DNA of 5,270 nucleotides from positions 1 through 5,270 of the forward strand of contig JALTGJ010000038.1 in the NCBI GenBank assembly GCA_027077185.1, in the 5' to 3' direction. This DNA comes from Spirochaetales bacterium (GTDB taxonomy: Bacteria; Spirochaetota; Spirochaetia; B11-G9). Numbering within the stretch: the stretch's first letter is position 1; each line of letters begins with the position of its first letter. This document shows positions 1 to 5,270 of this stretch, one piece after another. The notes beneath the pieces were generated by a model. The model saw only the letters and a list, made by a program, of their open reading frames with translations, had not been told where the DNA came from and did no database searches. Made by a program: the position numbers and the translations under genes.

Positions 1-43
1 GTTTCCATATTTATAATGTCATTTTATAGTAGGCTCTACTGCA

Positions 44-72
44 TTGATTTTTTAAGTGATAACGGTTAACAT
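44..72 (+). promoter_or_regulatory. candidate sigma70-like promoter of the sphingolipid operon
   Basis: A TTGATT hexamer (44-49, four of six matches to TTGACA) is followed after exactly 17 bp by TAACAT (67-72, four of six matches to TATAAT). Transcription would begin near 79, giving a leader of about 40 nt before the TTG start. A perfect TATAAT also lies at 12-17, but its -35 box would fall outside the window, so it may be a second promoter or a chance match in AT-rich DNA. A small inverted repeat (TAAC-G-GTTA, 60-68) overlaps the -10 region and could be an operator, but it is too short to assert. The rest of 1-119 shows no gene. Confidence 0.33.
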
Positions 73-109
73 GCCTTTAATTAATAGATAACCACTTTGT
101 AGTTTTAAT

Positions 110-113
110 GGAG
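110..113 (+). promoter_or_regulatory. ribosome binding site deciding the TTG start of the lipoprotein gene
   Basis: GGAG sits 6 nt before the TTG at 120-122. The codon just before it in frame is TAA (117-119), so translation in this frame cannot start earlier. The first in-frame ATG (156-158, residue 13) would remove half of the signal peptide. The ATG at 108-110 reads into a stop after three codons. These facts together make TTG the most reasonable start. Confidence 0.7.
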
Positions 114-119
114 ATTTAA

Positions 120-881
120 TTGGGTACCAGTAAAAAAAACGGTTTTTTTATATTGATGTTCTTTGTTATTTTAGCAGTTTTTTTGGGATTTCAATCCTGT
201 AGTCTTAAACAATCATTGTATATAGATAAGAACGGGGCCGGGGCGGTTAGCTTCGAATTGGAACTGGCTCCATATTTTGTTGATGTAACTGAGCAGCTTT
301 CTGAACTTTTTCCTGAAAACAATTCAGAAGTAAAAAATACCAATAAAAAGGGTCTATTTGATCTTGATAAAATAAAAAAAGATTTCTCCAGGAGTAAGGG
401 CACTGTAATCCAGAAACTTGAAAGTCCCTCCGGTAATACATTAAGAGGTAAATTAACCTTTACAAATATTTCAACTGCTCTTAATAGTGGAACATCCGGT
501 AATATTCTTGATATCTTTAAGTTTTCTTCTTCCGGAGATATAAGCACACTCTCTGTTTTGTTAAATTATAATACTGTCGGAAAATTTTTGACTGCCAATC
601 CTTCTATGGATTCTCCTTTAATGCAAAGTTTTGGTCCCCTCGCTAATAAGGGTCTTACAGATAGTGATTACCTGGATATGATGCAATTTGCTTTAGGGGA
701 TGAAAGCCGTGCCGGAATAAAAAATTCATATCTTGTTCTGGATGTGAATGTAGACGGAGTAATTACTGACCAGCAAGGCGGAACCCTCCTTGATGCAGAT
801 ACTGTAGAGTTTAAAATACCACTATTGAGGGTACTAATACTTGATAAACCACAGGCTTTCTCTGTAAGTTTTAAAAAATAG
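120..881 (+). CDS. predicted membrane-anchored lipoprotein, function unknown, first gene of the operon
   Basis: This 253-residue protein starts at TTG. It has a basic N-terminus (Lys5, Lys6), a strongly hydrophobic segment at about residues 9-24 and then a lipobox-like GFQSC with Cys27, which should be lipidated and become residue 1 of the mature protein. Phe at -3 departs from the usual Leu and fits the looser lipoboxes of spirochaetes. The mature part begins with a short beta-like stretch containing Asp-Lys-Asn-Gly (about 35-40), then Ser/Asn-rich and hydrophobic strands. The C-terminal third (about 200-250) looks like alternating beta strands. There is no second membrane helix and no catalytic motif I recognise. 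The opening strand pattern recalls small LppM/DUF3153-type lipoproteins, but this is only an impression. It is separated by 34 nt from the acyltransferase gene and is probably co-transcribed with it, so a role in handling or sensing the lipid product is possible but unproven. Gene reality is well supported; function is not. Confidence 0.85.
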   Translation: MGTSKKNGFFILMFFVILAVFLGFQSCSLKQSLYIDKNGAGAVSFELELAPYFVDVTEQLSELFPENNSEVKNTNKKGLFDLDKIKKDFSRSKGTVIQKLESPSGNTLRGKLTFTNISTALNSGTSGNILDIFKFSSSGDISTLSVLLNYNTVGKFLTANPSMDSPLMQSFGPLANKGLTDSDYLDMMQFALGDESRAGIKNSYLVLDVNVDGVITDQQGGTLLDADTVEFKIPLLRVLILDKPQAFSVSFKK

Positions 882-906
882 ACAGAAATAGTTTCTATAA
901 AAATCC

Positions 907-911
907 GGAGG
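907..911 (+). promoter_or_regulatory. strong Shine-Dalgarno of the GNAT-like acyltransferase gene
   Basis: GGAGG lies 4 nt before the ATG at 916-918. It is the strongest ribosome binding site in the window and fixes this start. The 34-nt gap between the lipoprotein stop and this ATG shows no terminator-like hairpin, consistent with read-through from the upstream gene. Confidence 0.75.
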
Positions 912-915
912 TAAA

Positions 916-2037
916 ATGGGTATTGAAATAAAAGAAGTTTTAACTAAAGGAGATTTAAAGAAATTCGTAAAATTCCCCTTTAAACTTTATAAAGGAAATA
1001 AGTACTGGGCTCCTCCGTTTATTAATGACGAAATAAAAACTCTAAGTAGAGATATTAATCCTGCTTTTGACTATTGCAAGGCAAAATACTGGCTTGCCTT
1101 TAAAGATGGTAAAATAGCAGGCCGGATAGCTGTAATAATAAACAGTGTTTTGATTGAGAAATGGGATGTAAGGAAAGCCAGATTTGGCTGGGTTGATTTT
1201 ATAAATGACAAGGGTGTTTCCCTTGCTCTTTTTACTACTGCAGAAAAATGGGCAAAAGAAAATGGCCTGGAAACAATTGAAGGACCTATGGGTTTTACAG
1301 ATTTGGATGAAGAAGGCATGCTTGTTGAGGGATTTGAAGAACAGGGTACATATCCCATGATATATAATTATTCCTATTATCCTGAACATTTACAACAAAT
1401 GGGATATGAGAAAGAAGTTGACTGGCTGGAGTTTGAAGTAAAAGTACCGGATGAGATCCCGGAAAAAATTGTCCGGGTTAATAATTTAATAATGAAACGT
1501 TCAAAACTGCGACTTTTAGATGCAAAAAAGTCTAAAGAATATAGACCTTATATTCCTGGTTTTTGGAAAATTATTGAAGAAGCATATGCAGATTTATTTG
1601 GAGCTGTTCCCTTTACCGAAAAACAAAAAAAATTCTATACAGATCAATATTTTGGTTTTTTAATTCCTGACTATTCTAAATTTATTGTGGATGAAAAAGA
1701 CGAAGTTATTGCTGTAGGCCTTGCCTTCCCTTCATTTACAAAGGCTCTTAGACGGGCCAGGGGAAGGTTATTTCCTTTTGGTGTTTTTCATATGCTATAT
1801 GCAATAAAACATCCAACCGTTCTGGATTTTTACTTAATAGGTGTAAAAAAAGAGTATAGAGGCAATGGTGTTATATCTATTATGATGAATGAAATTAATA
1901 AAAATGCTATAAAAAATGGAATTAAATTATGTGAAACCTCCGGGGAACTGGAAGAAAATAAAGCTGTGCAGGATATGTGGCGTCACTATGAACACAGGCA
2001 GCATAAAAGAAGGAGATGTTTTATAAAAACATTATAA
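916..2037 (+). CDS. GNAT-fold N-acyltransferase, candidate bacterial ceramide synthase (bCerS-like)
   Basis: This 373-residue soluble protein likely transfers a fatty acyl group from a CoA or ACP thioester to the amino group of a long-chain base, giving a (dihydro)ceramide. That role is inferred from fold, size and neighbours. Visible features are an N-terminal segment with a Tyr-x-Gly-Asn-x-x-Trp-x-Pro-Pro motif (25-34), a GNAT-like strand pair DGKIAGRIAVIIN (64-76), a conserved-looking GPMGFTDLDEEGML block (123-136), and near the C-terminus IGVKKEYRGNGV (308-319), which resembles the GNAT pyrophosphate-binding R-x-x-G-x-G/A loop. The end carries an ETSGELEEN block (340-348) and a very basic tail (HRQHKRRR, 360-367) that could contact membrane phosphates. 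The length of about 370 residues, twice a simple GNAT domain, matches the family of long GNAT-like proteins that includes the Caulobacter ceramide synthase and Bacteroidota homologues. There is no transmembrane segment, unlike eukaryotic ceramide synthases. It lies 3 nt upstream of the KDSR-like gene. Alternatively, it may N-acylate a different amino lipid such as a capnine-type base. Confidence 0.75.
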   Translation: MGIEIKEVLTKGDLKKFVKFPFKLYKGNKYWAPPFINDEIKTLSRDINPAFDYCKAKYWLAFKDGKIAGRIAVIINSVLIEKWDVRKARFGWVDFINDKGVSLALFTTAEKWAKENGLETIEGPMGFTDLDEEGMLVEGFEEQGTYPMIYNYSYYPEHLQQMGYEKEVDWLEFEVKVPDEIPEKIVRVNNLIMKRSKLRLLDAKKSKEYRPYIPGFWKIIEEAYADLFGAVPFTEKQKKFYTDQYFGFLIPDYSKFIVDEKDEVIAVGLAFPSFTKALRRARGRLFPFGVFHMLYAIKHPTVLDFYLIGVKKEYRGNGVISIMMNEINKNAIKNGIKLCETSGELEENKAVQDMWRHYEHRQHKRRRCFIKTL

Positions 2038-2040
2038 ATT

Positions 2041-2868
2041 ATGAAAAATTTTACAAATAAACTTGTGTTTATAACTGGCGGATCAAGTGGAATAGGTTTG
2101 GCTGCGGCAAAAGAGTTTCTAAACTACGGGGCAAGAGTTCTGTTAATCTCACGAAATACGAATAAGCTAAAAGGTGCAATGGATCAGTTAGTCTCCAATT
2201 TAGGTACAAAAATACAAGACAGAATAAATATTTGTTCTTTGGACATAACAAAAAAGGATGAAGTAAAAAGTATTCTTGCAATTCAGACAAAGAATTTAGG
2301 TATTCCTGATCTTTTGGTAAATTGTGCTGGTATGGCTTATCCTGATTATTTTGAAAAAATAAGCTTTGAAAGCTATGAAAAGACAATATCTACTAATTTA
2401 ACAGGTACATGGAATGTTTTAAGTGCTTTGGTTCCATTCATGAAAAAAGGCAGTCATGTTGTAAATACTTCTTCCATTGGCGGGTTTATTGGAGTGTTTG
2501 GTTTTACTGCCTATAGTGCCTCAAAATTTGCTGTGATGGGCTTGTCAGAAGCTCTTAGGGCTGAGTTAAAACCCAGGGGGATACAAATGTCAGTTCTTTG
2601 CCCTCCGGATACCGATACTCCGGGCATGGTTGAGGAAAATAAAACCAAACCGGAAGAAACCCATGCTGTTTCCGGTAATGTTAAACTGATGAGTCCGGAA
2701 AAGGTAGCAAAAGCTTTACTTAAGGGTATTAAAAGAAACAAGTTTATTATTATACCAGGGTTTATGGGAAAACTTTCATTTATACTGAAAGGTTTGTTTC
2801 CCTCTTTGGTGTTTTCTATAATGGATAGTGATGTAAATAAAATAAAGAAGACCAGGGAGAACCAGTAA
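2041..2868 (+). CDS. 3-ketodihydrosphingosine (3-ketosphinganine) reductase, KDSR-type short-chain dehydrogenase
   Basis: This 275-residue classical SDR is predicted to reduce the 3-keto group of the SPT product to dihydrosphingosine with NADPH. The cofactor motif is TGGSSGIG (12-19), followed by Arg38 after the second strand, which favours NADP(H). NCAG lies at 94-97. The active site is Asn119, Ser145, Tyr158 and Lys162 (YSASK), with the usual 13-residue Ser-Tyr distance. The diagnostic element is PPDTDTPG (188-195) followed by EEN-KTKP-ET (198-207), which closely matches what I recall of the substrate region of eukaryotic KDSR. A hydrophobic C-terminal stretch (about 235-260) may bind the membrane, as the C-terminus of KDSR does. 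The start is fixed because the in-frame stop of the preceding gene lies 3 nt upstream. No good SD precedes it: the nearest AGGAG is at 2011-2015, 25 nt from the ATG. Translation probably depends on coupling to the upstream gene. Another SDR activity is possible, but the PDTDTPG element makes KDSR the best call. Confidence 0.88.
   Translation: MKNFTNKLVFITGGSSGIGLAAAKEFLNYGARVLLISRNTNKLKGAMDQLVSNLGTKIQDRINICSLDITKKDEVKSILAIQTKNLGIPDLLVNCAGMAYPDYFEKISFESYEKTISTNLTGTWNVLSALVPFMKKGSHVVNTSSIGGFIGVFGFTAYSASKFAVMGLSEALRAELKPRGIQMSVLCPPDTDTPGMVEENKTKPEETHAVSGNVKLMSPEKVAKALLKGIKRNKFIIIPGFMGKLSFILKGLFPSLVFSIMDSDVNKIKKTRENQ
2855..2859 (+). promoter_or_regulatory. Shine-Dalgarno of the SPT gene inside the end of the reductase gene
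   Basis: GGGAG lies within the last codons of the reductase gene, 11 nt before the ATG at 2871-2873. The spacing is a little long. With only 2 nt between the reductase stop and this start, re-initiation by terminating ribosomes would also help. This supports tight coupling of the two enzymes. Confidence 0.5.
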
Positions 2869-2870
2869 AA

Positions 2871-4079
2871 ATGAGTAAGAATTTTAAAATATTTGAAAAA
2901 TGTTATAACTTTAAAGAAGCTGAGCAGGCAAGAGCTGCAGGTATATATCCTTTTTTCAAACCTATAGGTAAAAATGCCGGGACTAAAGTAATTATCGAGG
3001 GTCGTGAATTATTAATGGCCGGTTCAAATAATTACCTCGGGCTAGCTGGTGATCCAAGAATGGTAGAAGCCAGTGTAAAAACCTTAAAAGAATACGGAAC
3101 AAGCTGTTCCGGTTCCAGATTTATGAATGGAACTCTGTCTTTACACGAGACTCTTGAACATGACCTTGCAGAATTTGTAGGAAAAGAGGAAGCTCTTTGT
3201 TTTACTACTGGTCATCAGACTAATATGGGAGCTATTTCGACTCTTGTAGGAAGGGGTGATCATGTAATTACAGATAAGTATAACCATGCTTCTATTATGG
3301 ATGGGATTTTTCTAACTGTTGGTATGAACAAGGCTGTAAATGTTCATAGATACAGGCATAATAATTATGAAGAGCTGGAAAAAATATTAAAATCAATTCC
3401 GGAAGATGCTTCAAAACTTATTGTTACTGATGGTGTTTTCAGTATGGAAGGTGATATAGTGGATCTTCCTCACATGCGAAAACTTGCAGACAAGTACAAG
3501 GCTGCAATTTATCTTGATGAGGCACATGCTATAGGAGTTTTAGGTTCAACCGGTAGGGGTACTACAGAACATTTTAATAATTCAGCATCTGCAGATGTAA
3601 TGATGTGCACATTTTCCAAATCCTTTGGCTCTATTGGTGGTTTTGTTGCCGGGGATTCGAAAGTAATTGATTATATTAAACATTTTGCAAGACCTCTTAT
3701 GTTCAGCGCAAGTATGCCTCCTGCCAATATTGTTGCGGCCTCTACTGCTCTGGAAATAATAAAAAAGGAACCTGAGAGGGTACAGCGTTTACAGGAAATT
3801 GGAAAGAAAATGGCAAAGAGTTTTACGGATATGGGTTTTGATACTGGAACGACAACTACTCCTATAGTCCCCCTTGTAATAGGGAATAATGAAAAGGCAT
3901 TTATTTTCTGGAAGACACTGTTCGAAAAAGGGGTATATGTTAACCCTGTTATAACCCCAGCTGTTCCACCTAATAGGGCAATGATTAGAACCAGTTATAT
4001 GTCTACCCATACAGATAATGAGTTGAATAAAATTCTGGAAATTATTGGAGAAACAGGAAAGAAGCTTGGTTTAATTTAG
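2871..4079 (+). CDS. spt: serine palmitoyltransferase-type alpha-oxoamine synthase (PLP-dependent)
   Basis: This 402-residue fold-type I PLP enzyme is predicted to catalyse the first step of sphingolipid synthesis: decarboxylative condensation of L-serine with a long-chain acyl thioester to a 3-keto long-chain base. Family landmarks are GSNNYLGL (51-58), a Gly/Ser-rich segment with CSGSRFMNGT (79-88), NHASIMDG with His139 placed to stack on the PLP ring, DEAHAIGVLG with Asp216 and His219, and TFSKSFGSIGG with Lys250 as the internal aldimine lysine. The C-terminal NPVITPAVPP (358-367) and MIRTSYMSTHT (371-381) contain Arg373, at the position of the carboxylate-binding arginine of the family. 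The loop reads NPVITPA rather than the ARPPATP of Sphingomonas SPT and is closer to the Bacteroides type. There is no N-terminal membrane helix, so it should be cytosolic or peripheral. Paralogues KBL, BioF and HemA share the fold, as do cysteate acyltransferases of sulfonolipid synthesis. The adjacent KDSR and acyltransferase genes favour SPT. The gene ends by overlapping the convergent gene by 9 bp. Confidence 0.88.
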   Translation: MSKNFKIFEKCYNFKEAEQARAAGIYPFFKPIGKNAGTKVIIEGRELLMAGSNNYLGLAGDPRMVEASVKTLKEYGTSCSGSRFMNGTLSLHETLEHDLAEFVGKEEALCFTTGHQTNMGAISTLVGRGDHVITDKYNHASIMDGIFLTVGMNKAVNVHRYRHNNYEELEKILKSIPEDASKLIVTDGVFSMEGDIVDLPHMRKLADKYKAAIYLDEAHAIGVLGSTGRGTTEHFNNSASADVMMCTFSKSFGSIGGFVAGDSKVIDYIKHFARPLMFSASMPPANIVAASTALEIIKKEPERVQRLQEIGKKMAKSFTDMGFDTGTTTTPIVPLVIGNNEKAFIFWKTLFEKGVYVNPVITPAVPPNRAMIRTSYMSTHTDNELNKILEIIGETGKKLGLI

Positions 4080-5270
4080 ATTATCTCTCTTGTAGACAAC
4101 TTCGTGCTCTATTGTTAGTTCTTTCAGTTTTTCCATGATTTTATTTTCAAGTCGGAGATCACTGCAGGAACTGCCAATATTTAACTCCAGTTTGCCCTTA
4201 TAGCTGAACATTGCTGTATTCCTTCCTGGAACAGGTGAATTGCATGGAATAATATCAAAACTTATTACTTCATCTTTCATTCCTTCAGGAAGCTGTATAT
4301 CTCCCATATTTGTCAAAACCCCTGAAAACTGGCTTCTTGCGAATATATGGTAGAATACTTTAAATAATAATGTTTTTATAAATCTTGGGAGTAATTTAAA
4401 CAGGATATTGTTTTCTGCCCGTAAATTTCTTGCTATTTGATTTTCAATTGATCCGGAGTGTCTTTCATGTCTGATATCAGCAGATATTTTTTCAATTAAA
4501 TCAGAAAATGAGTATCTTCCCTTTTTAATATTAAATGTTGGTGAGTAAAGATAGGAAAAATTTCTAAGATTTTTACTGGGGTAATATCTTCTCATGTTTA
4601 CGGGTATTTGCAATCTTATTGGAAGATCGATATTCGCAATACCTGTTTCTGTATCTTCAATTAGCATTTCCTGTAAAGCAAACGCATAAATTGCTGCCAT
4701 ATAAACATTAACTGTAACATGCAGTTTTCTTGCTTTTTTTTGTATTTCTGTTAGATCCATTATAATTCGTGTGCTGTAATATTTATCAACTGGAATCATT
4801 TTACTTTTTGGAATATAGGCTTGCTTGGTTAGTTTAAGATTTGGACCTTTTTTTGAAAAATTCTTTCGAAAAGCACATTGCCATTCTTCTGCTGTTGTAG
4901 TATCCCCAGGTTTTTTTATATAAGGTGAATCCTTTATTGAAATATTCAAAGAACGTAAATATTCACTTGTTAGGGACAACAAAAAATTTAAGGTACCATA
5001 ACCATCAGAAATAATATGTGACATTTCAAGTGCTATTGTATTTCCAATGACTTTGATTTTAAATGGAAAATTATTTTTTTCAAAATTAATGTATCTATTT
5101 GTCCATTTTGTATCCTTTTCAATAACAGGAATTTTATCTGTTCTTTCAAATACATAGTTAAAAAAATGCTTTTTTAAGTATACCTGAAAAAAAGGGAAAA
5201 GCTTTATAACTTTATAAAGAGCCTTATTTAAAAGTTCTAAATTTACAGGATCTTTTAATGTAAGAGAAAT
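4071..5270 (-). CDS. partial AATase/condensation-fold acyltransferase, 5' end beyond the window
   Basis: The frame is open from the right window edge to a TAA at 4073-4071, giving 399 visible residues. I translated 5270-5025 by hand: it encodes 82 further residues before the ATG at 5024, starting ISLTLKDPVN and including KLFPFFQVYLKK. This matches the N-terminal lobe of alcohol-acetyltransferase-like (PF07247 type) proteins of the condensation-domain superfamily. The ATG at 5022-5024 is therefore not the start. The catalytic motif is HIISDG (5018-5001), fitting HxxxDG with His as general base. Further downstream are VNVYMAAIYAFALQ, IPVNMRRYYPSKNLRNF and GVLTNMGDIQLPEGM, all in the order expected for the C-terminal lobe. 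About 40 more N-terminal residues would be normal. Such enzymes transfer acyl groups to hydroxyl or amino acceptors, and the acceptor cannot be read from the sequence. Location beside ceramide genes suggests a lipid substrate, but the opposite strand means separate transcription. Confidence 0.82.
   Translation of the reverse strand: MSLTLKDPVNLELLNKALYKVIKLFPFFQVYLKKHFFNYVFERTDKIPVIEKDTKWTNRYINFEKNNFPFKIKVIGNTIALEMSHIISDGYGTLNFLLSLTSEYLRSLNISIKDSPYIKKPGDTTTAEEWQCAFRKNFSKKGPNLKLTKQAYIPKSKMIPVDKYYSTRIIMDLTEIQKKARKLHVTVNVYMAAIYAFALQEMLIEDTETGIANIDLPIRLQIPVNMRRYYPSKNLRNFSYLYSPTFNIKKGRYSFSDLIEKISADIRHERHSGSIENQIARNLRAENNILFKLLPRFIKTLLFKVFYHIFARSQFSGVLTNMGDIQLPEGMKDEVISFDIIPCNSPVPGRNTAMFSYKGKLELNIGSSCSDLRLENKIMEKLKELTIEHEVVYKRDNLN

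Noticed and set aside
12..17. Perfect TATAAT as the main -10 element
   Set aside because: No -35 box can be checked because it would lie outside the window, and such hexamers arise by chance in AT-rich DNA; kept only as a note under the candidate promoter.
58..92. Direct repeat GATAAC (58-63 and 87-92) as a regulator-binding pair
   Set aside because: Six-base matches 29 nt apart are expected by chance in such AT-rich leader DNA.
108..119. ATG at 108-110 as a start for the first gene
   Set aside because: It reads ATG-GAG-ATT-TAA and stops after three codons; the TTG at 120 in another frame has the SD and the signal peptide.
191..547. Minus-strand open frames inside the lipoprotein gene
   Set aside because: They oppose a gene with a signal peptide and RBS, and their products show no recognisable motif.
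1042..1389. Two overlapping minus-strand open frames inside the GNAT-like gene
   Set aside because: Their products are low-complexity or motif-free, and the sense frame has clear family blocks.
2016..2060. Short frame starting at an ATG just after AGGAG
   Set aside because: Only 14 codons in a different frame from the reductase, overlapping both neighbours, with no recognisable peptide; an upstream coupling role is not supported.
2871..4079. 8-amino-7-oxononanoate synthase (BioF) or 2-amino-3-ketobutyrate ligase (KBL)
   Set aside because: Shared fold makes these possible, but no biotin or threonine genes are adjacent, whereas a KDSR-like reductase with PPDTDTPG lies 2 nt upstream.
5022..5024. 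Minus-strand ATG as the start of the acyltransferase gene
   Set aside because: The frame continues without a stop to 5270, the upstream residues fit the family, and this ATG lies only two codons before the catalytic HxxxDG motif.

Overview
This AT-rich window (roughly one third G+C by eye, not counted) holds a compact plus-strand operon of four genes, converging on a fifth, minus-strand gene that runs off the right edge. I read the core as a bacterial sphingolipid (ceramide) cassette. It encodes a GNAT-fold acyltransferase resembling the family that includes bacterial ceramide synthase, a short-chain dehydrogenase with the hallmarks of 3-ketodihydrosphingosine reductase (KDSR), and a serine palmitoyltransferase (SPT)-type alpha-oxoamine synthase.

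Layout. Positions 1-119 are a leader with candidate promoter elements and a ribosome binding site. A lipoprotein of unknown function (120-881, TTG start) opens the operon. After 34 nt comes the GNAT-like acyltransferase (916-2037), then the KDSR-like reductase (2041-2868, 3 nt later) and the SPT-like synthase (2871-4079, 2 nt later). The minus-strand gene overlaps the end of SPT by 9 bp and is an AATase/condensation-fold acyltransferase. Its reading frame continues without a stop from 4071 to the window edge at 5270, so its N-terminus lies outside. The ATG at 5022-5024 is internal, two codons before the catalytic HxxxDG motif.

How the genes work together (inference from families). SPT condenses an amino acid, most likely L-serine, with a long-chain acyl thioester to give a 3-keto long-chain base. 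The KDSR-like enzyme reduces the 3-keto group. The GNAT-like enzyme N-acylates the base to a (dihydro)ceramide. The lipoprotein would sit on a membrane surface and may serve the same lipid system. The convergent acyltransferase may decorate a lipid hydroxyl, or may be unrelated.

Organism. A lipoprotein implies membrane anchoring. Strong Shine-Dalgarno sequences (GGAGG before the GNAT gene) and sigma70-like promoter hexamers argue against Bacteroidota, where such SDs are uncommon. The relaxed lipobox (Phe at -3) and low G+C would suit a spirochaete or another anaerobic diderm. This is a weak lean, not an identification. No RNA gene, mobile element, CRISPR array or clear terminator was seen.
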